Assembly: GCA_900549805.1 (NCBI GenBank)
Contig: URPV01000003.1
Span: 1 to 57,161, forward strand
Direction of reading: 5' to 3'
Length of the DNA: 57,161 bases
Origin: an uncultured Veillonella sp.
Lineage (GTDB): Bacteria; Bacillota; Negativicutes; Veillonellales; Veillonellaceae
Below the pieces are notes generated by a model. It ran no database searches, was not told the DNA's origin, and saw only the letters and a program-made list of their open reading frames with translations. Positions 1-9,018 of the stretch are shown here, one piece after another. The position numbers were made by a program, and so were the translations under genes. Within the stretch, counting starts at the first letter, position 1, and every line of letters begins with the position of its first letter.

Positions 1-61
1 GTAAAGTGTTTTTGTAAAAAATTTTCATCCATTTAAAATTTAATTATTTCAGACCCTATAT

Positions 62-90
62 AAAAAGGGACAGGCCTAGGAGCCTGTCCC
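62..90 (-). terminator. Intrinsic terminator
   Basis: A 9-bp perfect stem GGGACAGGC/GCCTGTCCC (67-75 with 82-90) with a 6-nt loop is followed on the minus strand by a U-run (A62-66). The stop codon of the 168-aa gene lies in the loop, so the hairpin ends the glmS-trpS-side transcription unit. Confidence 0.8.
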
Positions 91-582
91 TTCTTTACTG
101 GACGAAATACGTTCCAAAACTTTCATTTTATCGGCATAGGTGACGAAGTCGAAATCGATGGCCATGACCACCAAATTATCCGCCGTCCCATTGGCTGGCA
201 TAAGGGTAACGGACTTAAAGTCAGGCGTAAACCCTAAGATGTAGCGGTACTCCACAAAGGTATAGAGGAGCTCTGTATCCACTTGGGACTTAAGGGCTTC
301 CTGTAAATTTAGAGGTTTGCGTCGAAAGACCATGCCTCGACCACAGAGAACAGCTTGAACTTTACCCTGGTGAGCAGCCCGCCAAACGGCAAAGACCAAA
401 ATCAAGTAGTCGATAGACCGCTCCGTAGCCGAATCAGCATGTTGGCTGTGCCAAAAGGCCCAAGCCCCCAAGGCTACAAAGAGTAAGCGCAGAGCCCAAA
501 CCACCAAAGGTTGGCTGTGGATTACACGTTCAATCCGCCCACCGCCACAATCTTCTATCCAATCCTTAAAATGTTGGTCCAT
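76..582 (-). CDS. Small membrane protein of unknown function (168 aa)
   Basis: I do not recognise this protein. It has a short polar N-terminus, two hydrophobic segments at about residues 25-44 and 57-70, then a basic loop and a soluble C-terminal half of about 95 residues that looks folded. That layout suggests a small two-helix inner-membrane protein with a cytoplasmic domain, like the PH-type small membrane proteins, though no family motif was seen. An AGGTGA ribosome binding site precedes the ATG. It starts 10 nt after the trpS stop, so it is probably cotranscribed with trpS, and it ends in the terminator at 62-90. Confidence 0.7.
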   Translation of the reverse strand: MDQHFKDWIEDCGGGRIERVIHSQPLVVWALRLLFVALGAWAFWHSQHADSATERSIDYLILVFAVWRAAHQGKVQAVLCGRGMVFRRKPLNLQEALKSQVDTELLYTFVEYRYILGFTPDFKSVTLMPANGTADNLVVMAIDFDFVTYADKMKVLERISSSKEGTGS

Positions 583-592
583 AGTTCACCTA

Positions 593-1579
593 TTATTTGC
601 GGTTAAGGCCCATAGCCTTTTCCACCTTAGCGTACATAGCGGCTGCTTTAGCATGAGCCTTAGCGGCACCGGCATCTAAAATGGCATCCAATTCAGGGCT
701 ATTAATGAGTTCCTTATAACGTTCTTGAATTGGAGTCAATGTATCCACTACCAATTGAGCAATATCGCCCTTAAAGGCACCATAACCCTTACCTTGGTAT
801 AGGGCTTCAATAGTTTCGTAGGACTCACCTGTAATAGCTCGGCGGATGTCCATGAGGTTAGAAATACCTGGTTTATTTTCCTTATCGTAGCGGACCTCGT
901 TGTCAGAATCCGTTACAGCTCGTTTTAATTTCTTCTCAATGGTCTTAGGATCATCTAAGAGGCGGATAGTCGCGTTTTGGTTGTCATCGGACTTGGACAT
1001 CTTCTTGGTTGGCTCCTGTAGACTCATAATGCGAGCCCCACCAGCAGCGATCTTGATGTCTGGAATGACAAAGGTTTCCCCAAATCGGCCATTAAAGCGT
1101 TGAGCTAGGTTACGGGTCAATTCCAAATGTTGTTTTTGATCATCCCCTACAGGTACCCAGTTAGTCCCATAAAGAAGAATATCTGCAGCCATCAATGGCG
1201 GATAGGTCAAGAGGGCTGTTGGGATGGATTCCCCCTGCTTTTGGGACTTATCCTTGTATTGGGTCATCCGTTCCAATTCCCCTACATAGGAAATAGATTG
1301 CATGACCCACCCCAATTGTTGGTGCTCAGGCACTTCTGATTGGACGAAGAGGGTCGCTTTTTGTGGATCCAAACCAACCGCCAAATAAAGGGCTGCCAAA
1401 GACCGGATATTATGGTGTAGCTCCTTAGGGTCTTGTGGCACCGTGATAGCATGTTGGTTAACGATACAATAATAGCATTCGTGTTCCTCTTGGAAGGTCA
1501 AGAAATTGCGCAAAGCGCCGAGGTAATTTCCAAGAGTCAGTTCCCCACTTGGTTGGATACCAGAAAAAATAACTGCCAT
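593..1579 (-). CDS. trpS: Tryptophanyl-tRNA synthetase
   Basis: Class Ic aminoacyl-tRNA synthetase that charges tRNA-Trp with tryptophan in the cytoplasm. The N-terminal nucleotide-binding signature PSGELTLGNY (residues 10-19, with TLGN standing for HIGH) and the KMSKS loop (193-197) are both present, and the length of 328 aa is normal for bacterial TrpS. The ATG is preceded by GAGGAGG at 5-nt spacing. The gap to glmS is only 70 nt and holds a terminator hairpin. No T-box leader, which often controls trpS in Firmicutes, fits in that gap. Confidence 0.97.
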   Translation of the reverse strand: MAVIFSGIQPSGELTLGNYLGALRNFLTFQEEHECYYCIVNQHAITVPQDPKELHHNIRSLAALYLAVGLDPQKATLFVQSEVPEHQQLGWVMQSISYVGELERMTQYKDKSQKQGESIPTALLTYPPLMAADILLYGTNWVPVGDDQKQHLELTRNLAQRFNGRFGETFVIPDIKIAAGGARIMSLQEPTKKMSKSDDNQNATIRLLDDPKTIEKKLKRAVTDSDNEVRYDKENKPGISNLMDIRRAITGESYETIEALYQGKGYGAFKGDIAQLVVDTLTPIQERYKELINSPELDAILDAGAAKAHAKAAAMYAKVEKAMGLNRK

Positions 1580-1595
1580 GATGGCCTCCTCTACA

Positions 1596-1643
1596 AATTA
1601 AAATGCACGGCCTCAGACCTACTAGAGGTATAAGGTCCGTGCA
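1596..1643 (-). terminator. Terminator between glmS and trpS
   Basis: TGCACGG (1604-1610) pairs with CCGTGCA (1637-1643), and an inner ACCT/AGGT pairing extends it. An A-rich run at 1596-1603 reads as a U-rich tail on the minus strand. It begins 6 nt after the glmS stop. Confidence 0.65.
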
Positions 1644-1649
1644 CCTAAA

Positions 1650-3482
1650 TTATTCTACTGTTACGGATTTAGCAAGGTTACGAGGTTTATCTACGTCAGC
1701 ACCTCGTGTGATGGCCGCATAGTATGCTAACAGTTGGAGCGGAACAACAGCTAAAATTGGCGCTACAAACTTGTTAGCTCGTGGGATATAGATGGTATGG
1801 TCTACGTGTTTAGCCATTTCTGTATCACCCTCTAGGGCAATGCCAATAACCAAAGCCTCCCGTGCCTTTACCTCGCGAATGTTGGAAATCATTTTTTCGT
1901 AAACATCCTCTTGGGTAGCTAAGGCGATAACAGGAACCCCTTTTTCAATCAAAGCCAAGGTACCGTGTTTTAATTCCCCAGCAGCATAAGCTTCGGCGTG
2001 AATGTAGGAAATTTCCTTCAATTTCAAAGCCCCTTCAAGCGCTACTGCATAGTCGATAGAGCGCCCCAAGAAGAAGGCATCTTCCTTGAAACCATAGTTT
2101 TTAGCAAAGGCCTTCATATCTTCATCCACTTCAAAGATGGTATGGATGAGTTCTGGCAATTGATGAACTTGGTTCAAAATTTCATGAGCTAGGTCGAGGT
2201 CCATCTTACCATTCAATTGGCCCAAGTACATAGCGAAGAGAAGACCCGCCACCAATTGCGTTGTGTAAGCCTTAGTAGAAGCTACGGAAATCTCTGGTCC
2301 AGCCCAAGTATACACTACATGATCTGCTTCACGGGCAATGGAAGAGTCCACCACATTGGTGATGGCCAAGGACTTAGCACCCAAGCGTTTAGCTTCCTTA
2401 AGGGCTGCCAAGGTATCAGAGGTTTCCCCAGATTGAGAGATGACAATACACAAGGTCTTTTCATCAGTCAAAGGATTAGAGTAACGATATTCAGAAGCAA
2501 TTTCCACACTCACAGGGATGCGAGCCAATTGCTCAATATAATTCTTTGTTACCAAGCCTGCATGGTAGGCCGTACCACAAGCGACGATGAGAATTTTATT
2601 GAAGCCAGCCACCATGTCAGGAGTCCAGTTCAACTCATCAAAGACCACAGATTTTTCATTTTCTGCAATATGGGTGCCGAAAGTATCGCGAACAGCCTTA
2701 GGTTGATCGTGGATTTCCTTGAGCATGAAGTGCTCATAACCGCCCTTTTCCGCTGCTTCTGCATTCCAGGTAACATGGAATACATCCTTATCGATAGAAT
2801 TACCAGCCCGATCTGTAATGGTAACGCTGTCAGCGGTGACAATCGCTACCTCATTGTCTGCAAGGATATAGGTATCCCGGGTGTAATTGATAATAGCAGG
2901 AATGTCGGAAGCGACGAAGTTTTCGCCTTTACCAAGACCGATAACCAAAGGATTTTCCTTCTTGGTGCAGATGATTTTATCCGGTGCATCAGCACACATA
3001 ATTTCCAAGGCATAAGCCCCTTGGATGCGGTCTAACATGCGGCGTACAGTACCTTCAAAGTCACCATCATACATATCAGACATAAGATGAGCTACAACTT
3101 CTGTATCCGTTTCCGATTTGAAGTGATAGCCCTTAGCAATTAGCTCTTCTTTCAAAGGCATGAAGTTTTCAATAATACCATTGTGAACAACGGCGAACTT
3201 CATATCTTCAGAGCAGTGTGGATGGGCGTTCATATCAGATGGTCTACCATGGGTTGCCCAGCGAGTATGACCAATCCCTATATGGCCTGAATTTGGATCT
3301 TCTTTTACAATAGCTGCTAAATTAGCCAGGCGGCCAACCTTCTTCTGTACCTTAATGGCACCCTCTGGTCCTAAAATAGCAATACCAGCGGAGTCATAAC
3401 CGCGATATTCCAACTTAGACATGCCGTCCAACAAGAAGTCGGACGCCTCATTAAAACCGATATAACCTACGATACCGCACAT
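1650..3482 (-). CDS. glmS: Glutamine--fructose-6-phosphate aminotransferase (isomerizing)
   Basis: Makes glucosamine-6-phosphate from fructose-6-phosphate and glutamine, the first committed step to UDP-GlcNAc. The N-terminal glutaminase domain starts MCGIVGYIG, whose Cys is the catalytic nucleophile once Met is removed, and two SIS sugar-isomerase domains follow. The reading frame stays open 33 nt further upstream, but I chose the ATG at 3482 because the Cys must be exposed at the N-terminus and GGAGG lies 8 nt before it (3491-3495). The product is 610 aa, normal for GlmS. A glmS ribozyme occupies the 5' leader, and glmM, the next pathway enzyme, lies just upstream. Confidence 0.98.
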   Translation of the reverse strand: MCGIVGYIGFNEASDFLLDGMSKLEYRGYDSAGIAILGPEGAIKVQKKVGRLANLAAIVKEDPNSGHIGIGHTRWATHGRPSDMNAHPHCSEDMKFAVVHNGIIENFMPLKEELIAKGYHFKSETDTEVVAHLMSDMYDGDFEGTVRRMLDRIQGAYALEIMCADAPDKIICTKKENPLVIGLGKGENFVASDIPAIINYTRDTYILADNEVAIVTADSVTITDRAGNSIDKDVFHVTWNAEAAEKGGYEHFMLKEIHDQPKAVRDTFGTHIAENEKSVVFDELNWTPDMVAGFNKILIVACGTAYHAGLVTKNYIEQLARIPVSVEIASEYRYSNPLTDEKTLCIVISQSGETSDTLAALKEAKRLGAKSLAITNVVDSSIAREADHVVYTWAGPEISVASTKAYTTQLVAGLLFAMYLGQLNGKMDLDLAHEILNQVHQLPELIHTIFEVDEDMKAFAKNYGFKEDAFFLGRSIDYAVALEGALKLKEISYIHAEAYAAGELKHGTLALIEKGVPVIALATQEDVYEKMISNIREVKAREALVIGIALEGDTEMAKHVDHTIYIPRANKFVAPILAVVPLQLLAYYAAITRGADVDKPRNLAKSVTVE

Positions 3483-3529
3483 ACATTTTTCCTCCATTGT
3501 CATGAGAAAACACATTCATGATAATGACT

Positions 3530-3693
3530 GTAGAGATGGCCCACAGAGGACCTCTCTATCCACTAAGAAATCTTTGTCCTTTCTGTTACCAGAAATCTTT
3601 GTACTTCTTATGACGACCTGGACAGCCGGAAGGGCATCCGCTGATAGTTCGACAACCCTTCGCCTCGTCGACCTCCTAAGAGGCTCTTGCGCT
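3530..3693 (-). ncRNA. glmS ribozyme-riboswitch
   Basis: Read on the minus strand, the glmS leader carries the conserved glmS ribozyme core in order: the cleavage-site sequence TA|GCGC (cut between 3693 and 3692), then GACGAGG, then GGGTTGTCGA, then AGCGGATGCC followed by CCGGCTG, then a GGTAA-looped hairpin and a UAAGAA/UUCUUA P4-type helix. In this family glucosamine-6-phosphate is the cofactor for self-cleavage, and the cleaved mRNA is degraded, giving feedback on glmS. The 5' boundary is firm; the 3' boundary is approximate. Confidence 0.95.
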
Positions 3694-3724
3694 ATTCCCT
3701 AAGGAATTTAAATTGCAGTCACTC

Positions 3725-3751
3725 AGTCAAATTTGACTAATCTATATTATA
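3725..3751 (-). promoter_or_regulatory. Probable glmS promoter -10 and start-site palindrome
   Basis: TATAAT lies on the minus strand at 3746-3751, predicting a start near 3739, about 46 nt before the ribozyme cleavage site. A perfect 14-bp palindrome AGTCAAATTTGACT (3725-3738) begins exactly at that start. It could be an operator or a 5' stabilising stem. No convincing -35 hexamer was seen. Confidence 0.5.
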
Positions 3752-3777
3752 CCTGTTCTATCCTCTGAAAGTAAAGA

Positions 3778-3824
3778 CGGGTAAAGCAAAGGCCCTCCAC
3801 TTAGGGGAGGGCTTGCTTTACCCG
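3778..3824 (-). terminator. Terminator after glmM
   Basis: A long two-part stem: CGGGTAAAGCAA (3778-3789) pairs with TTGCTTTACCCG (3813-3824), and inside it GCCCTCC (3792-3798) pairs with GGAGGGC (3806-3812). The U-run on the minus strand is weak. It separates glmM from the glmS promoter. Confidence 0.75.
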
Positions 3825-3846
3825 ATAGCAACCAAGTAAGGCGAAC

Positions 3847-5199
3847 CTACCTAGCTAAGCCTTGTTCATGGCCAACTACTTCAGCCACCTCTTGGCAAAT
3901 TTGTTCTAATTGTTCCATATCAGGCCCTTCCGCCATAACCCGGATGAGGGGTTCGGTCCCAGAGGCCCGTACCAACATACGGCCATCCTCGCCCAACTCA
4001 ACCTCAGCAGAAGCTATCGCTGCCCGAATAAGACCATTGTCATCCCAACCAGTCTTTGTAGCTACCCGAACATTAACCAATACTTGTGGATACTTGGTCA
4101 TGATCTTAGCCAATTGAGATAGGGATTGACCCTTCTTTTTCATGAGGGATACCACTTGAATGGCCGTCAAAAGACCATCACCAGTGGAGTTATGTTCCAA
4201 GAAGATAACATGGCCCGATTGTTCTCCGCCGATAACATAGCCATCAGCCCGCATGCGTTCCAAGACGTAGCGGTCACCGACAGCAGTAGATACGGTTTCC
4301 ATCCCCAACTCATGAGCCGCCTTATGGAAGCCAATGTTGGACATAACCGTACCCACGATGGTATTCTTGGCCAACTTACCTTCCTCTTTCAACTTGAGGC
4401 CGCAGAGGAGCATAATTTGGTCACCATCCAAGACTTGGCCCTCTTCATCCACCAAGAGACAACGATCCGCATCACCATCATTGGCGATACCTAAATCCGC
4501 TTTGTACTTAACAACTGCTTCTTGAAGAGATTTCAAATGGGTAGACCCACAGTTATCGTTGATGTTAGTTCCATTTGGATCAATATGAATAGGGATTACA
4601 TGAGCGCCCAAGGCTTTTAATACTTCTGGACCGACCGCAGAAGCGGCGCCATTAGCCCCATCATAGACGATAGTGATACCTTCGAAGCGGTTATCTACCG
4701 TTTTTTCCAAAAACTCTGCATAGTAGTGAGCCATGTTGCCATTGTATTCAATGGTTCCCAAGCCAGCACCTGTAGGGCGTTCCAAGTTATTATTGGCAGA
4801 GTCGTGCACATAGCCTTCAATTTCATCCTCTACCGCATCAGGGAGCTTGAAGCCTTGGCCATCAAAGAACTTGATCCCGTTATCAGGATATGGATTATGG
4901 GAGGCGGAAATAACGACGCCTGCATCGACCCCAAAGTGACGGACCAAGTAAGCCACACCTGGTGTAGGGATAACGCCAGCCAAGATGACATTGCCTCCCG
5001 CTGCACAGATGCCAGACGCCAAGGACGCTTCAAGCATACCGCCGGAGATCCGCGTATCGCGACCGATTAGGAAGGATGGGTGGTCCTTTTGTCTGCCAAA
5101 ATAAGTAGCCGCAGCCCGACCCATATGGTAGGCCAACTCTGGTGTCAAGAAATCATTGACCACGCCACGAACGCCATCAGTACCAAACAATCTAGCCAT
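3847..5199 (-). CDS. glmM: Phosphoglucosamine mutase
   Basis: Interconverts glucosamine-6-phosphate and glucosamine-1-phosphate for peptidoglycan and outer-membrane sugar synthesis. The phosphoserine loop ISASHNP has the catalytic Ser at residue 100, the metal-binding DGDADR motif is present, and the C-terminal phosphate-binding RASGTEPLIR loop is intact. The length of 450 aa is standard. The order cdaA-cdaR-glmM is the classic Firmicute arrangement, in which GlmM is known to interact with CdaA and lower its activity. Here one extra gene sits between cdaR and glmM. Confidence 0.97.
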   Translation of the reverse strand: MARLFGTDGVRGVVNDFLTPELAYHMGRAAATYFGRQKDHPSFLIGRDTRISGGMLEASLASGICAAGGNVILAGVIPTPGVAYLVRHFGVDAGVVISASHNPYPDNGIKFFDGQGFKLPDAVEDEIEGYVHDSANNNLERPTGAGLGTIEYNGNMAHYYAEFLEKTVDNRFEGITIVYDGANGAASAVGPEVLKALGAHVIPIHIDPNGTNINDNCGSTHLKSLQEAVVKYKADLGIANDGDADRCLLVDEEGQVLDGDQIMLLCGLKLKEEGKLAKNTIVGTVMSNIGFHKAAHELGMETVSTAVGDRYVLERMRADGYVIGGEQSGHVIFLEHNSTGDGLLTAIQVVSLMKKKGQSLSQLAKIMTKYPQVLVNVRVATKTGWDDNGLIRAAIASAEVELGEDGRMLVRASGTEPLIRVMAEGPDMEQLEQICQEVAEVVGHEQGLAR

Positions 5200-5244
5200 G
5201 TAATAGTCCTCCTAGCCCCAAGGGGCCTATATAAAGAGATATAG

Positions 5245-6873
5245 TTAATCAGTATAAGACTTATAGTTAGCCATCATCATAATAGCCGTTTCTGCTCCAT
5301 CTAGGGCCGCAGACATAATACCACCTGCATAGCCAGCCCCCTCGCCAATCGGATAGAGCCCTCGCAGACTAGGTGACATACGCCCTGCATCCCGCCCTAT
5401 GCGAAGAGGGGCCGATGTCCGGGTTTCTACGCCGGTCATGCAAACTTGATCGCCATCAAATCCAGCAATACGCCGCCCCCAATAAGGAATAGCTTCCTCC
5501 AAAACCTTAGCCACAAAGTCGGGCAAGCAGTTGTGAAGGTCACAAGGCACCACTGCGGGTCCATAGGAATAGGCCCTGCCAAAATGATTAGAGGCGGCCT
5601 TTTCTAAAACTTGCGCCGTATTATGGGTTCGTCCCAGGAAATCACCTACGGTTTGAATGGGAGCTCCATAGTTCTTGCCGCCAAGAACAAAGGCCTTACG
5701 CTCCCACTCCCGTTGAAAAGCCACACCATCAAGGGGTCCATGGCCGAAATCATCTGGCCCTACGCTAACCACGATAGCCGAATTAGCGAGACCAGAATCA
5801 CGGGCATAGAGCGACATGCCATTGGTTACAACGCCGCCCTCTTCCGAAGCGGATGCCACTACCTGGCCCCCTGGACACATGCAAAAGCTATAGGCCGCTC
5901 GACCGCTTTCCTTATGGTGGAATTTGAGGGTATAATCAGCCGCGCCCAGACCCAAGTCATTAGCTTCCATTCCGTACTGGGCATGATTGATCAAACCTTG
6001 ATTATGTTCTATACGAACGCCAATGGCAAAGGGCTTAGCCTCCATTTGAACCCGGCGTTTATGCATCATCTCATAGGTATCACGTGCAGAATGACCGATC
6101 CCCGCAAGGACAAGGGAACAAGCTATTGTCTCAGAACCATTTACTTCAACGCCCCTAAGCTGACCATCTTCTACCACAAAGTCCGTCACTTTAGCACCAA
6201 AGCGGACCTCCCCGCCCCACTCTATGATTTGCTGACGCATGGACTTAACCATATCGCGCAAAATATCCGTACCTACATGAGGCTTATGCTTATAAAGGAT
6301 TTCTTCCGGCGCTCCATGCTTCACAAAATACGAAGAAATTTCGTGGAGCCGAGGGTGCGTCACCCGGGTGGTCAACTTACCATCTGAAAAGGTGCCAGCA
6401 CCGCCTTCCCCAAACTGTACGTTAGATTCAGCCTTAAAAGAACCCGTCTTCCAAAACCCTTCCACATCTAAAGCCCGTTGATCTACATCTTGGCCCCGCT
6501 CAAGAACCAAGGGCTTATAGCCCTCTCGAGCTAGGTAATAGGCCGCCATGAGACCCGCCGGTCCAAAGCCCATAACCACCGGCCTATGGTCTAGTTCTTG
6601 CTGACCATGTACGATGGCTTCTGGCGCTTCTGGTTGAATGTGAGACAGGTTACTATCCTCCTTGTACTTAGTTAAGATAGCCTTCTCATTGGCCACTTCT
6701 AAGAGGAGGGTATACACAAAGACGATATCCGGTTTCTTGCGGGCATCCACAGCCCGGCGAACTAGGTGGATTTTTTCTATATGACCCCGGAGGGCTGGAT
6801 AGCGTTTTTCCACAATTTGCTGAAGTGTCGCCTCTTTAGTAACGGCGACCCGCAAATTTATTATCCGAATCAA
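5245..6873 (-). CDS. FAD-dependent dehydrogenase (COG2509-like)
   Basis: A 542-aa flavoprotein of the uncharacterised NAD(P)/FAD-dependent dehydrogenase family found in many Firmicutes. A basic N-terminal domain of about 90 residues precedes the FAD-binding Rossmann motif GFGPAG (102-107). Later motifs include FGEGGAGTFSDGKL, which is typical of this group, and a C-terminal GEGAGYAGGIMSAA segment that closes the FAD site. The start is a TTG, supported by AGGAG at 6-nt spacing; no ATG fits. It follows cdaR by 9 nt, so it is part of the cda-glmM unit. Its substrate is unknown. Confidence 0.85.
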   Translation of the reverse strand: MIRIINLRVAVTKEATLQQIVEKRYPALRGHIEKIHLVRRAVDARKKPDIVFVYTLLLEVANEKAILTKYKEDSNLSHIQPEAPEAIVHGQQELDHRPVVMGFGPAGLMAAYYLAREGYKPLVLERGQDVDQRALDVEGFWKTGSFKAESNVQFGEGGAGTFSDGKLTTRVTHPRLHEISSYFVKHGAPEEILYKHKPHVGTDILRDMVKSMRQQIIEWGGEVRFGAKVTDFVVEDGQLRGVEVNGSETIACSLVLAGIGHSARDTYEMMHKRRVQMEAKPFAIGVRIEHNQGLINHAQYGMEANDLGLGAADYTLKFHHKESGRAAYSFCMCPGGQVVASASEEGGVVTNGMSLYARDSGLANSAIVVSVGPDDFGHGPLDGVAFQREWERKAFVLGGKNYGAPIQTVGDFLGRTHNTAQVLEKAASNHFGRAYSYGPAVVPCDLHNCLPDFVAKVLEEAIPYWGRRIAGFDGDQVCMTGVETRTSAPLRIGRDAGRMSPSLRGLYPIGEGAGYAGGIMSAALDGAETAIMMMANYKSYTD

Positions 6874-6882
6874 AATGAGCTC

Positions 6883-7803
6883 CTATTGCTTAACAATTTC
6901 AACAGATACATTAACCGTATGGGTTTCCGTAGTAATCCCATCTGGTACATCTAGGTTATAGGCCCCTTCCACATTGGAGGAGGCACCGGATACATCAATT
7001 GGTTCCAAGGATAGGGATGTGAGATCCTTGAGGGCCTCTTCCTTGCCCGTCACGGTTACTTGTGTCGGCTTTACCGTAATGGACCGAATGACATAACCCG
7101 TGGCTGGACTGCCCTTAGTAGTAGCATTCAAGGAGATGGCCTTTTCCGTACGAATACGGTCCAACTCATATTGAGCTTGTGCTTGCCCTGGTGTTAGCGT
7201 TACATCTACCACTTGTCCTTGGTTATCCACAGCTACCAACTTACCTTGGGCGGTAAAGTTTTTAGCCTGATTATCCAGGTCTACCTTGAGGAAGACATGG
7301 GCTACGGAATCCACCAAAGCCTTAGGTCCGGACACCTTCACTTGGTTAGGGACAATTTTGAGAGACTTAAGGGCCACATCACTTGGCAATTTGCCTTTAG
7401 GGTTGATTTCTACAGGCATATCTTTTTCAAAGTACTCGTCCACCACAACCGTAATATTATCTGGTTTCATATCTACCACGGTCACTCCTGCAGGAGGGGT
7501 AAAGGTGACTTTCACATTGTTAGACCCTGGGGTAACACCCGACAGGTCTAGGTTGGCCTTGAGGAACTCAGGCCGCAAGGTAACCATCGTATCCCTTGGT
7601 CCCCGTAGGGTAATACGGACCTGCTTAGGTACCCCTTCTACTACATATTGGGGATTGAGGTTTTGCTGTTGCACGGCGATAGTGTAAGATACTTCAGTCA
7701 TAGGATTTTGTTCCCGTACTACGAAGAACCACATGAGAACAGCACCGAGGAGGGCCAACATCTTAGCCATTTTATTTTTTCGTATAATGTGCATCCAAGC
7801 CAT
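6883..7803 (-). CDS. cdaR: CdaR, YbbR-domain regulator of diadenylate cyclase
   Basis: The 306-aa protein has one N-terminal membrane segment (about residues 14-28) and then repeated extracytoplasmic YbbR-type beta domains, with recurring LxGxxxxV and IxVxPxxVxVxG patterns. In Firmicutes CdaR binds the membrane enzyme CdaA and modulates c-di-AMP synthesis. Its ATG overlaps the cdaA stop by one base, which implies translational coupling. Confidence 0.92.
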   Translation of the reverse strand: MAWMHIIRKNKMAKMLALLGAVLMWFFVVREQNPMTEVSYTIAVQQQNLNPQYVVEGVPKQVRITLRGPRDTMVTLRPEFLKANLDLSGVTPGSNNVKVTFTPPAGVTVVDMKPDNITVVVDEYFEKDMPVEINPKGKLPSDVALKSLKIVPNQVKVSGPKALVDSVAHVFLKVDLDNQAKNFTAQGKLVAVDNQGQVVDVTLTPGQAQAQYELDRIRTEKAISLNATTKGSPATGYVIRSITVKPTQVTVTGKEEALKDLTSLSLEPIDVSGASSNVEGAYNLDVPDGITTETHTVNVSVEIVKQ

Positions 7804-8621
7804 TATTTATTCCCTCCCCACTTAAAGATAGAGGTAATATTTTGTCGTGGTCTAGCCATGAAGGCCCGCAAGGTTTCCTTTAATTGATCTTGTGGAATAT
7901 TGCGGTAAATATGACCACCATAGGTATACGAGATGGCCCCCGTTTCTTCAGACACAACTAGGACAACCGCATCAGTTTGTTCCGTCATGCCGATAGCCGC
8001 CCGGTGACGGGTACCCAACTCTTGGCTGACGTTCCTATTTTCCGACAGTGGCAAAAGACAAGAAGCTGCCATAATACGACCATTGCGAATAATCATGGCC
8101 CCATCATGAAGCGGTGTATTGGGAATGAAAATATTACGAATCAACTGAGTTGATACTTGGGCATCGATTTTTACACCCGTATCAATAATATCTTGTAGGG
8201 GACTCATCCGTTCGAAGACAATAAGAGCCCCAATTTTCTGCCGAGACATGTGCTTAGCAGCAGCCATAATTTCATTGATGACCCGGTCCATAAGTTCATC
8301 ATCTACATTTTGAGACTTTTGTAGGAGGCGAGTTTGCCCTAACTTATCTAAGGCCCTTCGCAATTCCGGTTGAAATACCACCGGCAAAGCGAACAAGAGG
8401 ACGGTCATGGCCTGTTGTAAGATCCAGTTGACCGTATAAAAGTTAAAGGTATGGCTAAGAAAGTTAATAATAGCCAGCACAATAAGGCCCTTAACCAAGT
8501 TAACGGCCCGCGTATCCTTCAATTGTTTATATACATAGTAGAGCAAGATCCAAACGATGAGGATATCCACAATATCCTGCCAACGGAAGGTCTGTACTAG
8601 GGCTTGTATGTTGAATATCAT
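7803..8621 (-). CDS. cdaA: Diadenylate cyclase CdaA
   Basis: Membrane c-di-AMP synthase that joins two ATP molecules. Three hydrophobic helices lie in the first 85 residues and are followed by the DAC domain, with the DGA motif (about residues 173-175) and the RHR motif (about 205-207) that form the active site. The ATG at 8621 is preferred over the in-frame GTG at 8624 because GGAG then lies at 7-nt spacing. At 272 aa the length is typical. This is the first gene of the cdaA-cdaR-FAD dehydrogenase-glmM unit. Confidence 0.97.
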   Translation of the reverse strand: MIFNIQALVQTFRWQDIVDILIVWILLYYVYKQLKDTRAVNLVKGLIVLAIINFLSHTFNFYTVNWILQQAMTVLLFALPVVFQPELRRALDKLGQTRLLQKSQNVDDELMDRVINEIMAAAKHMSRQKIGALIVFERMSPLQDIIDTGVKIDAQVSTQLIRNIFIPNTPLHDGAMIIRNGRIMAASCLLPLSENRNVSQELGTRHRAAIGMTEQTDAVVLVVSEETGAISYTYGGHIYRNIPQDQLKETLRAFMARPRQNITSIFKWGGNK

Positions 8622-8670
8622 CACGTATCTCCAGTAAGTACAGAGGGTATCATAAAACTATAATTATTTA

Positions 8671-8699
8671 TTTTACCCCATTCAGATTAGGGTGTAAAA
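8671..8699 (-). terminator. Probable terminator of the xdh maturation genes
   Basis: TTTTACCCC (8671-8679) pairs with GGG-T-GTAAAA (90-99) with one bulge. The tail on the minus strand is AT-rich rather than a clean U-run. It lies 5 nt after the end of the short XdhC gene. Confidence 0.45.
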
Positions 8700-8703
8700 C
8701 AAT

Positions 8704-9018
8704 CTAAGCACGATGTGTTTCAATCCACACATCCATGATGCCACCACACACCATACCTTCCTTAACCGCCGCATCATCATCTAGGCGGACGGTTATGCGG
8801 CGATTAGCTAGTCCCCCTTTAAGGGCCTCTACAGCGGATAAGCGAATTTCATTTTCCGCTCGGCCTCCACCAATAGTCCCATAAATAGATCCATCGGGAT
8901 AGACTACCATAGATACGCCCGCCTTGCGAGGTGTAGACCCACGAGTCTGTAAAATAGTAGCAACTGCCAATGTTTCATCAGGGCGGGCCTGTAAGTACTC
9001 AACAAATTCTCGGTTCAT
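8704..9018 (-). CDS. XdhC N-terminal (CoxI) domain as a separate protein
   Basis: This 104-aa protein consists only of the XdhC/CoxI N-terminal domain: GSTPRKAGVSMVV, GTIGGGRAENEI and the MVCGGIMDVWIE end motif. XdhC-type proteins bind molybdenum cofactor and help sulfurate it and insert it into xanthine dehydrogenase-family enzymes. Usually this domain is followed by a Rossmann domain in one chain of about 350 aa. Here the Rossmann half is encoded by the gene just upstream, overlapping by 20 nt, so the two probably work as a pair. Confidence 0.88.
   Translation of the reverse strand: MNREFVEYLQARPDETLAVATILQTRGSTPRKAGVSMVVYPDGSIYGTIGGGRAENEIRLSAVEALKGGLANRRITVRLDDDAAVKEGMVCGGIMDVWIETHRA

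Noticed and set aside
1580..1649. T-box leader for trpS
   Set aside because: The gap is 70 nt and is filled by the glmS terminator; there is no room for a specifier loop and antiterminator.
3483..3515. N-terminal extension of GlmS by 11 residues
   Set aside because: It would bury the catalytic Cys, and the ribosome binding site lies inside the extension.
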